Shown here: positions 36,969 to 48,828 of the stretch, piece after piece
Layout: each line of letters starts with the position of its first letter
Numbering within the stretch: position 1 is the stretch's first letter
Assembly (NCBI RefSeq): GCF_019665785.1
Contig: NZ_CP081149.1
Coordinates: 2,294,001 to 2,358,000 of the forward strand
DNA: 64,000 nucleotides
Source: Deefgea piscis
Lineage (GTDB): Bacteria; Pseudomonadota; Gammaproteobacteria; Burkholderiales; Chitinibacteraceae
Direction of reading: 5' to 3'
Notes under the pieces: generated by a model
What the model was told of the DNA's origin: nothing
The model's input: the letters and a program-made list of their open reading frames with translations, nothing else
Database searches by the model: none
Program-made: the position numbers and the translations under genes

Positions 36969-37880
36969 ATGCTTTGGTTTCGTAACTTACAAATTTATCG
37001 TCTCAGCGCCGATCATGCACTCACCAGCGAATCCATTGGCACCGAGTTGGCCAAACGCCCGTTTGTGCCTTGCGGCAGCATGGATATGCAAAGCTGTGGC
37101 TGGGTTGCACCCGCCCGTCATGCGCCAGAAGATTTCGCCTTCGTACGCCAAGATGCCGTGTTGATTAGTCTGAAAACCGAAGAAAAAGTACTGCCTGCCG
37201 CCGTCATTAAAGACGAGCTCGATCAGCGTGTTTTGCATATTGAGCAAGAAGAAAACCGCAAAGTTGGCCGTAAAGAACAGCGCGAAATGAAAGAGCGCAT
37301 TACCGATGAGTTGTTGCCACGTGCATTTACCCGTAGCCGCACCAATCGCGCTTTGCTTGATTTAGCCAATGGCTTAGTCATTGTCGATGCGGCATCGGCC
37401 GCCAAAGCCGAATATCTACTCTCAACCCTGCGCGAAACGCTCGGCAGCTTGCCAACCCGCTTGATTGATACCGAAATCAGCCCAGCAATGGCGATGACCG
37501 ATTGGCTGGCGAGCGAACCACCCCAAGCGTTTACCATCGGCCAAGATGCCGAGCTTAAAGTACCGGGCGATGAAGGCTCGATTGCCCGCTTTAAACGCCA
37601 AGTGATGGACTGCGAAGAAGTTCGCCAACATTTAGAAGCAGGCAAAATTGCCACGCGTTTAGCCTTAGCTTTTGGTGAACGCCTCACGTTTACGCTGACC
37701 GAAGCGTTAGAGATCAAATCACTGGCGATGCTTGACGTACTCAAAGACGAAGTCAAAGATATGGACGCCGAAACGCAAGACGCGCTTTTTGAGTCACAAA
37801 TGGCGCTATTGATTGGTGAGCTACGCGGGTTTATTCCTGAATTAGTTGAAGCGCTGGGCGGCGAAACGCAAAAAACCTAA
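36969..37880 (+). CDS. rdgC: recombination-associated protein RdgC
   Basis: 303-residue ring-forming DNA-binding protein that modulates RecA; in Neisseria it is linked to pilin antigenic variation. It starts MLWFRNLQIYRL, the conserved N-terminus, and carries FVPCGSMDMQSCGWVAP and the basic helix RKVGRKEQREMKERI typical of the family. Length matches (about 300). Start ATG 36969 has AAAGGAA upstream; the longer reading from 36909 is unlikely. Confidence 0.96.
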   Translation: MLWFRNLQIYRLSADHALTSESIGTELAKRPFVPCGSMDMQSCGWVAPARHAPEDFAFVRQDAVLISLKTEEKVLPAAVIKDELDQRVLHIEQEENRKVGRKEQREMKERITDELLPRAFTRSRTNRALLDLANGLVIVDAASAAKAEYLLSTLRETLGSLPTRLIDTEISPAMAMTDWLASEPPQAFTIGQDAELKVPGDEGSIARFKRQVMDCEEVRQHLEAGKIATRLALAFGERLTFTLTEALEIKSLAMLDVLKDEVKDMDAETQDALFESQMALLIGELRGFIPELVEALGGETQKT

Positions 37881-37920
37881 GCTATTTAGTCGCCGACACC
37901 ACTCAAACATTGAAAAGCCA

Positions 37921-38127
37921 ACGCAGAGGCGCAGAGACGCGGAGGCGCGGAGGAAATTCAGGGTTTTTCGATTGATTTTCTCTGTACCTTTGCGTCAAAA
38001 GCGACACCCGCAATGAAATTAAGGAAAAAATGCCGCTCACTTGACTTAAGTGAACGGCATTACCGCTTAAACCGTGGTTTTTACTGGGGTTTAAGTTCTG
38101 ACTTGGCTTTTTTCTGCGCCTCTGCGT
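37921..38127. repeat. inverted pair of ACGCAGAGGCGCAG repeats in the rdgC-fadH gap
   Basis: The 313-base gap 37881-38193 has no gene. It holds ACGCAGAGGCGCAG on the forward strand at 37921-37934, extended by degenerate GA/GC-rich copies to about 37953, and the same 14-mer on the reverse strand at 38114-38127, with a terminator between them. Similar low-complexity intergenic repeats are scattered in other betaproteobacterial genomes; role unknown. Confidence 0.55.
38025..38060 (-). terminator. terminator of fadH
   Basis: ATGCCG...CACTT (38030-38042) pairs with AAGTG..CGGCAT (38048-38060) with one mismatch. Six T follow on the reverse strand. Confidence 0.75.
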
Positions 38128-38193
38128 CTAAGTGTCTTTATTGAATGAACAGCATGACGCTAACGAGGCTGGTTTTTATTACCAAAGCCACAA

Positions 38194-40577
<2,384 letters not shown>

Positions 40578-41717
40578 TCAGCGCCAATCAACTCGTCGAG
40601 TGCACCAAGCAATCAATATAGCCGCCAGCGCAATCACCGCCATGCCCCACGCCAAATTACTGGCATGAGCAATAAAGCCAATTAATGGTGGCCCCATCAG
40701 CGCCCCAATCGAGCCCATGGTCGTCACTGCCGCTAACGCCACTGCGCCATGCTTGGCGGCTGCGGCATACACACACGGCGAAACTGCCGCCACGCCTAGC
40801 CCAACCAAAGCAAAGCCGATTAAAGCCGGTACCACGCCGCCAACCACTAAAGCCAGCGCCAAACCCACGCCAGCCAACAGACCTCCGCCCGTTAACATCC
40901 GCTCAGCGCCCCAGCGGGTACGCCAACCATCACCCATCCAACGCGCAATTAGCATGGTGCCGGAAACACAGGCAATCCCCAATGGGGCCAACTGCGCCGA
41001 AGCGCCAGCCATTTCTTTTAAATACAAAGCCGACCAATCGGACATCGACCCTTCAACCACCGTGCCGCAGAGCGCAATCAACCCCAACCACAGTGCCACG
41101 CCTTTGGGCATCACAAAGCGTTTGCCATTGGACTGCTCGGCGTCTTTTATCTGCTCGGGCAACAAGCCTTTACGCGCAAAAGCCACGCCAAGCCACAACA
41201 AACCAGCGGCAGAAACAAAATGAACCCATAAAGAATCCGTCAGCAGCGTCAGCCCAGAAGCAAACAAAGCCGCCAATAAACCGCCCAAACTAAATACCGC
41301 ATGTAAACGCGACATAATCGCTTGCTTACCCGCCAGCTCAACCTCAACCCCTTGCGAATTCATCGCGACATTCAGGCACGCCACAGCGATACCTTCCAGC
41401 GCCATGACCGCCATTGCCAATGGAAAAGTCGGCGCTAAAGACAAGGCAATCAAAATCAATGGAATCGCCGCCCCAGCCAGCAGGCAGAGTTTTCTCGAAC
41501 CGAGTTTATGCAGCAAAGTGGCGGTAATTGGAAAAGAAAACACCGCGCCCAAACCGCTGGCCAATAATAAAATCCCCACCTCGGCGGCGCTTAAATCCAA
41601 TTGCATTTTTAAGGTAGGAATGCGCGAAGCCCAAGTACCAAAATTAAAACCTAACACCAGAAATAAAGAAGCCACCGCCAGCTGACTGCGGCGTAAAGAG
41701 ACTGAAGAAATATTCAC
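40578..41717 (-). CDS. MFS transporter, YbjJ-like
   Basis: 379-residue major facilitator with about 12 helices. F-G-T-W-A-S-R-I-P near residue 27 and the first-half G-S-R-K motif match the YbjJ subgroup, whose substrates are undefined. The start is GTG 41717, overlapping the upstream FlhB-like gene as GTGA; no in-frame ATG lies close by. Co-transcription with flagellar genes is likely by position but a flagellar role is not implied. Confidence 0.85.
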   Translation of the reverse strand: MNISSVSLRRSQLAVASLFLVLGFNFGTWASRIPTLKMQLDLSAAEVGILLLASGLGAVFSFPITATLLHKLGSRKLCLLAGAAIPLILIALSLAPTFPLAMAVMALEGIAVACLNVAMNSQGVEVELAGKQAIMSRLHAVFSLGGLLAALFASGLTLLTDSLWVHFVSAAGLLWLGVAFARKGLLPEQIKDAEQSNGKRFVMPKGVALWLGLIALCGTVVEGSMSDWSALYLKEMAGASAQLAPLGIACVSGTMLIARWMGDGWRTRWGAERMLTGGGLLAGVGLALALVVGGVVPALIGFALVGLGVAAVSPCVYAAAAKHGAVALAAVTTMGSIGALMGPPLIGFIAHASNLAWGMAVIALAAILIAWCTRRVDWR

Positions 41718-42064
41718 AAGGAGTCCGTCGGATCAATAACTAAAGGCGCAGCCTGCGGCTCGCTTAAAGCAGATAAATGACTAAAATCAGGCGCGGTGAC
41801 GGTGTCACCCCGCTCGAGCATATAAATAAACGCCAGCAATTCTGCCACAGCGCGATACAGCTGCGCGGGAATCTGGCTGTCTAAATCAACTTGCATCAAT
41901 AAAGACACCATTTCTGGCGAATCATGCACAAAGATACCGGCCTCTTTGGCTTTTTCGATAATACGTTCGGCCAGCAAACCCTGCCCTTTAGCCACCACGC
42001 GCGGCGCACTGCTGCCTTCTCGATAAGCCAGCGCAACCGCGCGTGATAAGGGTTTATGGCTCAT
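41714..42064 (-). CDS. FlhB C-terminal-domain homologue (FhlB-like export switch protein)
   Basis: 116-residue stand-alone version of the cytoplasmic domain of FlhB/EscU. RAVALAYREGSSAPRVVAKGQGLLAERI, then AGIFVHDSPEMVSLLMQVDLDSQIP and YRAVAELLAFIYMLE follow the FlhB-C fold. There is no N-P-T-H self-cleavage motif and no membrane part. In other bacteria such proteins can partly stand in for the FlhB C-domain during the hook-to-filament substrate switch. Its gene overlaps fliK, the hook-length ruler, by 11 bases, which fits that job. ATG 42064 chosen over upstream in-frame options. Confidence 0.85.
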   Translation of the reverse strand: MSHKPLSRAVALAYREGSSAPRVVAKGQGLLAERIIEKAKEAGIFVHDSPEMVSLLMQVDLDSQIPAQLYRAVAELLAFIYMLERGDTVTAPDFSHLSALSEPQAAPLVIDPTDSL

Positions 42065-43091
42065 TGCTGACCTGATATTGCACGACATTAAGCCCTGCCG
42101 CCGCAAACCGCTCGAGCAAGCTAGCTTGCTGCTGCTTGAGTAAATCTGCGGTATCTGCGTTCAGCGCGTTAAAGCGCAAATGAAACTGCCCGTGTTGCAA
42201 GCTAGCAACAACACCCAACTCACCGAGCTTAGGCAAAGTTAAATCCAGTTTGGTCTGCCATTGCTGCTGCGCAGGGTTGTGCTCGCTATGCGCCTCACCC
42301 TCGTTTTTTAACTCTAATTCCCAACGCAAAGGCTGATCGGGCCACGCCGCCCCTTGCCAAATCAAAGGCCGCTGCTCAAGTAAATCAATTTGCTGGCGAA
42401 CTAATTGCCGCATCGCTTGCTCGGGCGGCATATCCTCATTTTTTTTATGCAACAACAAGGCATCCGCCGTCATGGCCGTGGTTTGACGCGCTAAAGGCAG
42501 ATCACCCTTGGGAGTTTGTTCGGCACCAAGATTAAATTGCGCTTGAGGCTCTTTGAGCAAGGTTTGTAAAGGCCGCTGCCCACTCACCCATTCGGCTTGA
42601 TGTGATTCATAAAACAAACCACTTTCTGCTAAACGACCAGCCAATTGGCCCGCCAATTGCGCCGAATTAGGTGCCCCCACAAACAAAGGCTGCGCCTGTT
42701 GTAGCACCGCCGTTTTGCCATCCGTCGGCGCGTTTAACACCGCGCTGAGCATCGCAGCACCTTTACTTAATGCCACATTGGGCGGCGGCGCTAATGTCGG
42801 TTTGGCTTCAGCTTGAGCCAGACTAAAGGTGAGCGTTGGCGTTTTGGCCAACACCGTTAAATCCAGTGTTTCACCCGGCTGGGTATTACGAGGTAGGTTG
42901 AGATCGAGCAACTGATCTTTAATCAGTACGGCAAAGCGGCCATTGGGTAACAGATTGGTTACCGTCGCTTGAACTTTCTCACCAACGGTAAGGCGAATAT
43001 CATCAGGAGAGAGTTTGACCGCCTCTAAAACACCTTGCTGACCACGCAAATATTGCGTTAGCAAGGTGCTGGCCATATTGCCCGGTAGCAT
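42054..43091 (-). CDS. fliK: flagellar hook-length control protein FliK-like
   Basis: 345 residues. The C-terminal 85 residues (LDLTLPKLGELGVVASLQHGQ, then HLRFNA and LLERFAAAGLNV) match the FliK/Flg_hook domain that contacts FlhB. The N-terminal two thirds are Q/A/L/P-rich and low in order, as expected for the ruler. It starts TAATG-coupled to the DUF2802 gene and overlaps the FlhB-C homologue. A canonical fliK may also exist elsewhere in the genome, so this could be a second, divergent copy. Confidence 0.8.
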   Translation of the reverse strand: MLPGNMASTLLTQYLRGQQGVLEAVKLSPDDIRLTVGEKVQATVTNLLPNGRFAVLIKDQLLDLNLPRNTQPGETLDLTVLAKTPTLTFSLAQAEAKPTLAPPPNVALSKGAAMLSAVLNAPTDGKTAVLQQAQPLFVGAPNSAQLAGQLAGRLAESGLFYESHQAEWVSGQRPLQTLLKEPQAQFNLGAEQTPKGDLPLARQTTAMTADALLLHKKNEDMPPEQAMRQLVRQQIDLLEQRPLIWQGAAWPDQPLRWELELKNEGEAHSEHNPAQQQWQTKLDLTLPKLGELGVVASLQHGQFHLRFNALNADTADLLKQQQASLLERFAAAGLNVVQYQVSNEP

Positions 43092-43477
43092 TAGTTGCGT
43101 TCCGCGCTACGATAAATCGCCACGATCAAATCAGCTTCGCCGCGAGATATCCCGCAAGCGGCCGCCACTTCCGGCGCATCTGCCCCAGTCTGCGCTAAAC
43201 GAATCGCGTGCGCATAAGGGGATTCACTCGCAAGATGACGAGGTTCTTCATTGGTCAGCGGGGTATCGGCAGGTAGCGACGCAGCAAACGCCGCCAATCG
43301 AATTTTAATCAGTTCAAGCTCTTGTTTTAACCCTAAAATTTCAGCACTTTGATTTTTAAGCAAAAAACTAGAGTTGATTTTTTTCTGCTTAAAAAAGAAA
43401 AAAACCAATTCACCAATATAAAACAATACAACAATTAAGCTAACATATAACAATTGAGGCCATGTAATCACCAACAT
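43091..43477 (-). CDS. DUF2802 membrane-anchored protein
   Basis: 128 residues: one N-terminal transmembrane helix (about 6-29), a coiled segment, and a C-terminal helix-turn-helix-like DUF2802 domain (about 85-125, AIRLAQTGADAPEVAAACGISRGEADLI). DUF2802 genes are commonly found in flagellar clusters; function is not known. It shares one base with the fliK start. Confidence 0.8.
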   Translation of the reverse strand: MLVITWPQLLYVSLIVVLFYIGELVFFFFKQKKINSSFLLKNQSAEILGLKQELELIKIRLAAFAASLPADTPLTNEEPRHLASESPYAHAIRLAQTGADAPEVAAACGISRGEADLIVAIYRSAERN

Positions 43478-43495
43478 AACGCCGCCCCTATTCTA

Positions 43496-43828
43496 TCACC
43501 CACTAAAATAAGCTTTATTTACTTTGTGTAAGTTACTTGCACCTTGTAAAAAATCAGCCAAAAATGCTCTGCGCTCAACATAAAGAGTATCGAGCTTCAA
43601 TAAATTATCATTCACTCGACCCAACAAAGCCAGCAAATCATCGCGTGATTCTTCAGGTATTAAATTCAAATCTAAGGCAGGCAATTTCTGATATAAATCA
43701 TGCAATTGCTGCTGAATGAGCAATGATTTATCCCAGTCCTCTTGTTCAGCAGCAAGCATCACCTCGTTCGAAAGCTGCCAAAGCTGCTGATATACCGCTA
43801 AATCAGGCTTTTCCATAGCTTGCAGCAT
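43496..43828 (-). CDS. fliT: flagellar chaperone FliT-like
   Basis: 110-residue all-helical protein, placed where FliT (chaperone of the cap protein FliD) belongs, directly after fliS. Pattern MEKPDLAVYQQLWQLSNEVM and the final EERRAFLADFLQG-like helix fit the family, which is poorly conserved. The start is ambiguous: 43873 would overlap fliS by 71 bases, 43828 has GGAG 12 bases upstream, and 43816 gives a 14-base overlap. Confidence 0.75.
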   Translation of the reverse strand: MLQAMEKPDLAVYQQLWQLSNEVMLAAEQEDWDKSLLIQQQLHDLYQKLPALDLNLIPEESRDDLLALLGRVNDNLLKLDTLYVERRAFLADFLQGASNLHKVNKAYFSG

Positions 43829-44267
43829 CGCGAGCAGCCACTCCTTTTTCTTGCGAAATAGCCAATCCCGCATTTAATTGATTAGGTCCAATGGACTGCC
43901 AAGCTTCTTTTAGCTGCGTTAATATTTCGATCACATGAACCAATGCATTGACATCATTATTAATATTTGCAGTTAATAACTGAAAACTTAAATACTCATA
44001 CAGCCGGTCTAGATTTTCAACCAACTCTCCACCTTGCTCATGATCTAAAGCCAAACGCAAACCATCATCAAGAATAGCGATTGCTTTTGAAATTGCAGCG
44101 CCTTTTTCAGCAATTTTGCCTTGTTCCATTTGAAAACGGGCAGTAACAACAGACTTAATTGCACCTTCATACAGCATAACAATTAGCTGATGTGGGCTAG
44201 CGCTCTCAACAACTAAATCGATACTCGCCTGTCCATATGCAGAGATTGCTTTTTTCATCACACTCAT
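43803..44267 (-). CDS. fliS: flagellin export chaperone FliS
   Basis: 154-residue helical chaperone that binds the flagellin C-terminus and prevents premature polymerisation. AYGQASIDLVVESASPHQLIVMLYEGA is the conserved N-terminal segment, given here by its short core SPHQLIVMLYEGA; LDRLYEYLSFQLLTAN follows. A C-terminal extension of about 20 residues is longer than E. coli FliS. GAGG lies nine bases before the ATG at 44267. Confidence 0.95.
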   Translation of the reverse strand: MSVMKKAISAYGQASIDLVVESASPHQLIVMLYEGAIKSVVTARFQMEQGKIAEKGAAISKAIAILDDGLRLALDHEQGGELVENLDRLYEYLSFQLLTANINNDVNALVHVIEILTQLKEAWQSIGPNQLNAGLAISQEKGVAARDAASYGKA

Positions 44268-44292
44268 TATCTTAACCTCAAACTGCGCTATC

Positions 44293-46560
44293 TTACTTTG
44301 GTAAATTTGCCAATTGTGAAGTCAAACTATTACTTATATTTTTCATATTTGAAATTGCGATATCCATCGCAGTAAATTGCTGACGATACAATTTTTCAGT
44401 CATTTCATATTGTCGATTCAGGCGAATACGTTGCTCACCAATCCCCTCGACTGATTTATTAACGCCAGTAACACGACTTGCAATTGCGCCTTGATTCGAT
44501 AGCATCGCGTCCAGTGCTTTATCTAAATTAAATGCAAAGCCACGACTAAAACTAATTGATCCAAAATCACCAGCCGTACTCGCGCTCGCACTCACTACCA
44601 TGCCACTGGCTTTACCTGTACCAGTTAATAGCTGGCCATCTCCAGTAGCAGCCTCACCACCAATGGTACCCACTACATCACTGCCAGAAGCCATTCCGGC
44701 AATATTAATACCCAATGTTGCCAATGAAGAAGTGCCTACACTGCTAATTTGCACATTTGATTTAGAACCATAGCTTGAAGATAAAATTTCAAAGCTACTG
44801 GTTTTCTCATTAAAGTTAACAATCACTGATTTACCTGATTTTACTAAACTGGCGTCACCATTGATTTTTGACTGTAATTCTGCGGCTAAATCGGTAGGAT
44901 TAGCATATGCCCCCTGCTTAAGTTTTATACTTGAGCTAGAAATATCATCAATCGCCACCATGATCGAGTCGTTGTTTGCGTCAATGGTTAAAGGCTGGCT
45001 TGTATTGGCAATATTTAATGACATTGAGCTAGTTGTTCCAGCACGTACATGCTTGATATCAAATAATTTTGTTGATGAGTTATAGTCCACACTCACAGTA
45101 TCGCCTGTTGTGAATAAATTTGTATTAGCCGTAATTTTGGATTTAATTTGATCGGCTAACTGCTGTGAGGTGTAATTGCCAGCAACCATCGAAATACTCG
45201 ACGAAGCGCCGGCCAAACTAATTGACGCGGATTTATTGGCGCCATCGATCTTCATAAAGGGTAAAGCAGTTCCTGAAAATTTAGCTTGCGTAGCTGGCGA
45301 TGTAATTGATATCGGATATTTTCCTGCAACGGTTTGATTGGTTGAGGAAATATATTTTATATTCGGGTCGCTCGATATGCCATTGACGGTAAATAAATTC
45401 GCAACTGCACCTGGATTGGATGCAATAGCTTGCTGAAGCTTGGTTTCATTTAAAGTCATTGCGCCGGCTTTATCTAAACTAATCCCAACTTCAGATAAAG
45501 ATTGAAAAAAGCTACCGGCACCTAAGGGCCGATTCAATACTGCACGTAGCTCTTGCTGTACAGAACGAATAGCTGTTTCCCCATTCAGAATGCCAGCCTT
45601 ACCCGTTTTGGGGTCGTAGCTAGATAAATCACTGAGTGATTTATTGAGTTCATTAAATGCTTTAACAAAACTTTGTACCGACGTTTTAATGCCACTCGCA
45701 TCATTGCCAATCGTGATGGTTGTTGGCGTAGTTGTGACTTTCAATAAATTAAGCGTAACACCTTGAATCGCATCATTAATTGTGTTTGAAGGTTTAGATA
45801 CACTAATCCCATCAATTTTTAGCTTGGCGTCTTTTGCCGTTTGCGTTTCAAGTAAATTTCGTGTGCCCGTTGGATCATAGCTAAGTGCCGATAAACCATT
45901 AGTGTCTGTTTGGTTGCCGTCAGTATCCTCGACTACTAATCGCATTGAATTGGCGGCACCCGAGTCTTTGCTGGTCAGTACCAAACGATTTCCAGAGCCG
46001 TCATTTAAAATACTTGCCGTTACTCCAGCATTGGCTGCATTCACGGCATCCCTTACACCGGCAAGCGAATTATTTGACGCTGTAATATTGATTGAAATCG
46101 AGGCTTTTGCGGAATTAACGGTAAAAGTATCATCGGCATTTGATGGCGTATCTTTTGAATCTACAGTCCCAAATTGCAAAGTAATTTTGCCGGTACCAAC
46201 CGGTGAATTTACCGACGTAAAAACACCCGTGGTTAATTTTTGGTTCTGAGCTAATTGACTCACTTCAAGTGTTGAAGTGCCTGCTTGAGCAATAGTACTT
46301 GAGCTGGCAGTACCAATGGTTGCATCGGCAATTGAGACATTGGTGCTTTTAAATTTATTAACATCTGATAAACCACGGACAGCGGTCTGAAATGTAGACA
46401 TGGCACCTTTTAAAGTACCAAGCGCTGTAATTTTAGCTTGAAATGTTAATTCTTTTTTATCCAAGACTTGCAGCGGCATTTTTTCCGCGGTCATTAATTG
46501 GCTAATTAAACCATTAATATCAATGCCTGAGCCCGATCCCGACGAAGTAATTGATGGCAT
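44293..46560 (-). CDS. fliD: flagellar filament cap protein FliD, enlarged
   Basis: 755 residues, much longer than the usual 450-480. The N-terminal domain (SGIDINGLISQLMTAE) and C-terminal coiled coil (QRIRLNRQYEMTEKLYRQQF) are typical and mediate pentamer assembly on the filament tip. The extra mass is an inserted surface region at about 395-650 that contains two related repeats, about 441-520 and 530-612, each with a Y-(T/A)-x-x-x-x-L-A-x-(Q/E)-(I/L)-x-S-K-I core. The insert is serine-rich and probably surface exposed. AGGGG precedes the ATG. Confidence 0.93.
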   Translation of the reverse strand: MPSITSSGSGSGIDINGLISQLMTAEKMPLQVLDKKELTFQAKITALGTLKGAMSTFQTAVRGLSDVNKFKSTNVSIADATIGTASSSTIAQAGTSTLEVSQLAQNQKLTTGVFTSVNSPVGTGKITLQFGTVDSKDTPSNADDTFTVNSAKASISINITASNNSLAGVRDAVNAANAGVTASILNDGSGNRLVLTSKDSGAANSMRLVVEDTDGNQTDTNGLSALSYDPTGTRNLLETQTAKDAKLKIDGISVSKPSNTINDAIQGVTLNLLKVTTTPTTITIGNDASGIKTSVQSFVKAFNELNKSLSDLSSYDPKTGKAGILNGETAIRSVQQELRAVLNRPLGAGSFFQSLSEVGISLDKAGAMTLNETKLQQAIASNPGAVANLFTVNGISSDPNIKYISSTNQTVAGKYPISITSPATQAKFSGTALPFMKIDGANKSASISLAGASSSISMVAGNYTSQQLADQIKSKITANTNLFTTGDTVSVDYNSSTKLFDIKHVRAGTTSSMSLNIANTSQPLTIDANNDSIMVAIDDISSSSIKLKQGAYANPTDLAAELQSKINGDASLVKSGKSVIVNFNEKTSSFEILSSSYGSKSNVQISSVGTSSLATLGINIAGMASGSDVVGTIGGEAATGDGQLLTGTGKASGMVVSASASTAGDFGSISFSRGFAFNLDKALDAMLSNQGAIASRVTGVNKSVEGIGEQRIRLNRQYEMTEKLYRQQFTAMDIAISNMKNISNSLTSQLANLPK

Positions 46561-46593
46561 GGCAATCCCCTTTTAGACCAATAACAACCGTTG

Positions 46594-46968
46594 TTATGCT
46601 TTTTCTTTTACTAAAAGCCCTTGAAAACGATCAATAGCTTGTGCAATAGATATTGCCTCTTCTGTTGGTATTTGTCGAATGACTTCTTTAGTATCTAAAT
46701 CGACAAGTTTAACTACCGGCACTTTTGATTCTTCATCAACCGAGAACTGCAAACCATTGGCTAAACCCTGAACCATATTATTGAGTTTCTCAACTGATTG
46801 ATTCAACAACTGAGGATCAGATGGCGATGCAGCTCCGACAGTGGTCGATGCTGCAGAATTTGAAACTGTGGTTTGCTGAGCTGATTGAGCAACAGCAGCA
46901 TCTGTGGTGGCCACTTTCATCGCCGGTACAATCAAGGACTGAGCGGCTAAATTGGATTGAATTTGCAT
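46594..46968 (-). CDS. flaG: FlaG family protein
   Basis: 124 residues. The first 50 residues are A/T/S/Q-rich and disordered; the C-terminal half, LQFSVDEESKVPVVKLVD then EVIRQIPTEEAI, is the FlaG domain. FlaG affects filament length and is normally encoded between fliC and fliD, as here. ATG 46968 is chosen because GGAG lies eight bases upstream; ATG 46974 would be too close. Confidence 0.92.
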   Translation of the reverse strand: MQIQSNLAAQSLIVPAMKVATTDAAVAQSAQQTTVSNSAASTTVGAASPSDPQLLNQSVEKLNNMVQGLANGLQFSVDEESKVPVVKLVDLDTKEVIRQIPTEEAISIAQAIDRFQGLLVKEKA

Positions 46969-46989
46969 GATCATCACTCCTGTAGAAAT

Positions 46990-47017
46990 GCCCCAGCAAT
47001 CAAATAATCACTGGGGC
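46990..47017 (-). terminator. hairpin between fliC and flaG
   Basis: GCCCCAG (46990-46996) and CTGGGGC (47011-47017) with a 14-base loop and no T run. It lies 39 bases after fliC and may cap the abundant fliC mRNA or attenuate flaG. Confidence 0.5.
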
Positions 47018-47056
47018 TACACAATTTATATTTCATTGTGCCAATCTAATTACCGA

Positions 47057-48682
47057 TTAACCCCTTAGCAAGCTAAGCACTTGATTTGGCAGTGCATTCG
47101 CTTGCCCCAACATCGCAGTACCTGCTTGTTGCAATACTTGTGCTCGAGTTAAGGCGGCTGTTTCTGAAGCAAAATCCGCATCTCGAATTCGACTACGTGC
47201 TGCACTCATATTCTCTGATGTAGTAGATAGATTATTAATCGTAGCTTGGAAGCGGCTTTGCAAGGCACCGAATTTAGCGCGTTGGTCATTCACTGCAGCC
47301 AAAGCGTCATCAACAACACGTAGCGCTTGAACTGAGTTTTCAACTGTAGAAATATCGAGTTTTTCAACCGTTTTCAATGTTGATGCATAAGCCTGGCCTG
47401 AAGCCAATGACACTGTTGATGAGCTACCACCTACCGCTAAAGTACCAGAGCTAAACGAAGCACCACTGGTTGACACTGAGTAAGAGCTAGATGAGTTGAG
47501 TGTAATTTGACCACCAAAAGTCACACTACCAGTACTTGGACCTGTCGTAGAAAGCCCTACCGAACCACTTGAAACAAACTGAGTAGAACCACTCGAAGCG
47601 GCATTATCACGGTTATAGACTTGAACCGCGCCACCAAAACCACTTGCAACGCCTGCTGAATTCATTGAAATATTAGCGCCATCATCAGCCACCAGTTTCA
47701 ATGCATACACTGTTGTTTTAGAAGAATCTTGATACGTAGCTAGCTGAGCAGTCACGCCTGTTTTCGATGATTTGGCATTAAATGCTGCAACAGCCTGCGC
47801 ATAATCTTCTGCTTCTACTGAACCATCAGAATCGGAATCCGTCACGTTAAATGAAATCGCTTCAAACGTACTGCTTTTCGATGCGACAGTTAAGCTATAC
47901 GAGCCTGAGCCAAGACCTAAATTCACCTCAGTTCGGGCTGTCGCGGTCACGCCAGTACCTGCATCATTAATTTTTTTGGCAATATCGCTCGCCATATCAG
48001 TACCTGATACGGTAATTGAGCTGCCATTAATGCTAAAAGCCCCCCCGCCCGATGCCACGGCCACACCGGCAACGTTAACCGTACCCGTTGCGCCTGCGCT
48101 AACCATTGACGTACCACTCACACTATTGGTCGTGGCTAACGTTCCAGTACCATTACCCACACCCATCTGGTAAGTACCATATTGATTGGTACGCAAATTC
48201 GCAGTATTCGCGGTAATGGTTTGATTGGCATTGGCGCCCACTTGGAAAGTCGATGCAGAAAAACTACCGTCAAACAATTTTTGACCGTTAAATTCCGTCG
48301 AAGTTGAAAAACGATCCAACTCAGAAACTAACTGCGAAACCTCAGCATTCAATGCAGCGCGATCAGAAGTTGAGTTCGTTGCATTACCAGACTGAACGGC
48401 CAACTCACGAACGCGTTGTAAAATATTACCCATTTGCGATAGCGCGCCCTCACCCGTTTGCGCTAATGAAACGCCATCGTTGGCATTACGCTTCGCTTGA
48501 TCCATACCGCGGATTTGCGATGTGAAGCGCTCTGAAATCGCTAAACCGGCAGCATCATCTTTTGCACTGTTAATGCGTAAACCCGAAGAAAGACGCTCCA
48601 AAGAGGTATTCAGGCTTGATGACGACTTTGCTAAGTTATTCTGGGCCGTTAGCGAAGGTACGTTGGTATTAATGACTTGCAT
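47057..48682 (-). CDS. fliC: flagellin
   Basis: 541-residue filament subunit. D0/D1 N-terminal helices ([36 protein letters not shown]) and C-terminal helices (ending [21 protein letters not shown]) are well conserved. The middle, about 180-430, is a Ser/Thr/Gly-rich variable domain with many potential O-glycosylation residues. AAGGAG lies eight bases upstream of the ATG and a sigma-28 promoter farther upstream. It is adjacent to a giant glycosyltransferase gene, which makes it the natural candidate acceptor of the glycan. Confidence 0.97.
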   Translation of the reverse strand: MQVINTNVPSLTAQNNLAKSSSSLNTSLERLSSGLRINSAKDDAAGLAISERFTSQIRGMDQAKRNANDGVSLAQTGEGALSQMGNILQRVRELAVQSGNATNSTSDRAALNAEVSQLVSELDRFSTSTEFNGQKLFDGSFSASTFQVGANANQTITANTANLRTNQYGTYQMGVGNGTGTLATTNSVSGTSMVSAGATGTVNVAGVAVASGGGAFSINGSSITVSGTDMASDIAKKINDAGTGVTATARTEVNLGLGSGSYSLTVASKSSTFEAISFNVTDSDSDGSVEAEDYAQAVAAFNAKSSKTGVTAQLATYQDSSKTTVYALKLVADDGANISMNSAGVASGFGGAVQVYNRDNAASSGSTQFVSSGSVGLSTTGPSTGSVTFGGQITLNSSSSYSVSTSGASFSSGTLAVGGSSSTVSLASGQAYASTLKTVEKLDISTVENSVQALRVVDDALAAVNDQRAKFGALQSRFQATINNLSTTSENMSAARSRIRDADFASETAALTRAQVLQQAGTAMLGQANALPNQVLSLLRG

Positions 48683-48763
48683 GATAAATCTCCTTGCGCG
48701 CCTAACTTGTTTTATTACTACCTAATTAGTTTCGGGTCAGCTTCAAAAGCTCCCTTGCACTAG

Positions 48764-48790
48764 TTATCGGTTAAGCAATGCATAACTTTA
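48764..48790 (-). promoter_or_regulatory. sigma-28 (FliA) promoter of fliC
   Basis: On the reverse strand TAAAGTTA, 11 bases, ACCGATAA: 7 of 8 matches to each half of TAAAGTTT-N11-GCCGATAA. Transcription would start about 75 bases before the fliC ATG. Confidence 0.85.
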
Positions 48791-48828
48791 GTCAAAAATT
48801 CAAATTGCATACCTTCGATTTAAAACAC

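Noticed and set aside
40685..41293. 202-codon forward open frame opposite the MFS gene
   Set aside because: The reverse strand has a clear 12-helix transporter; the forward protein is Pro/Gln/Arg-rich shadow coding.
48050..48056. G7 run in fliC
   Set aside because: Same length as background runs, in a GC-richer gene; not counted as evidence.
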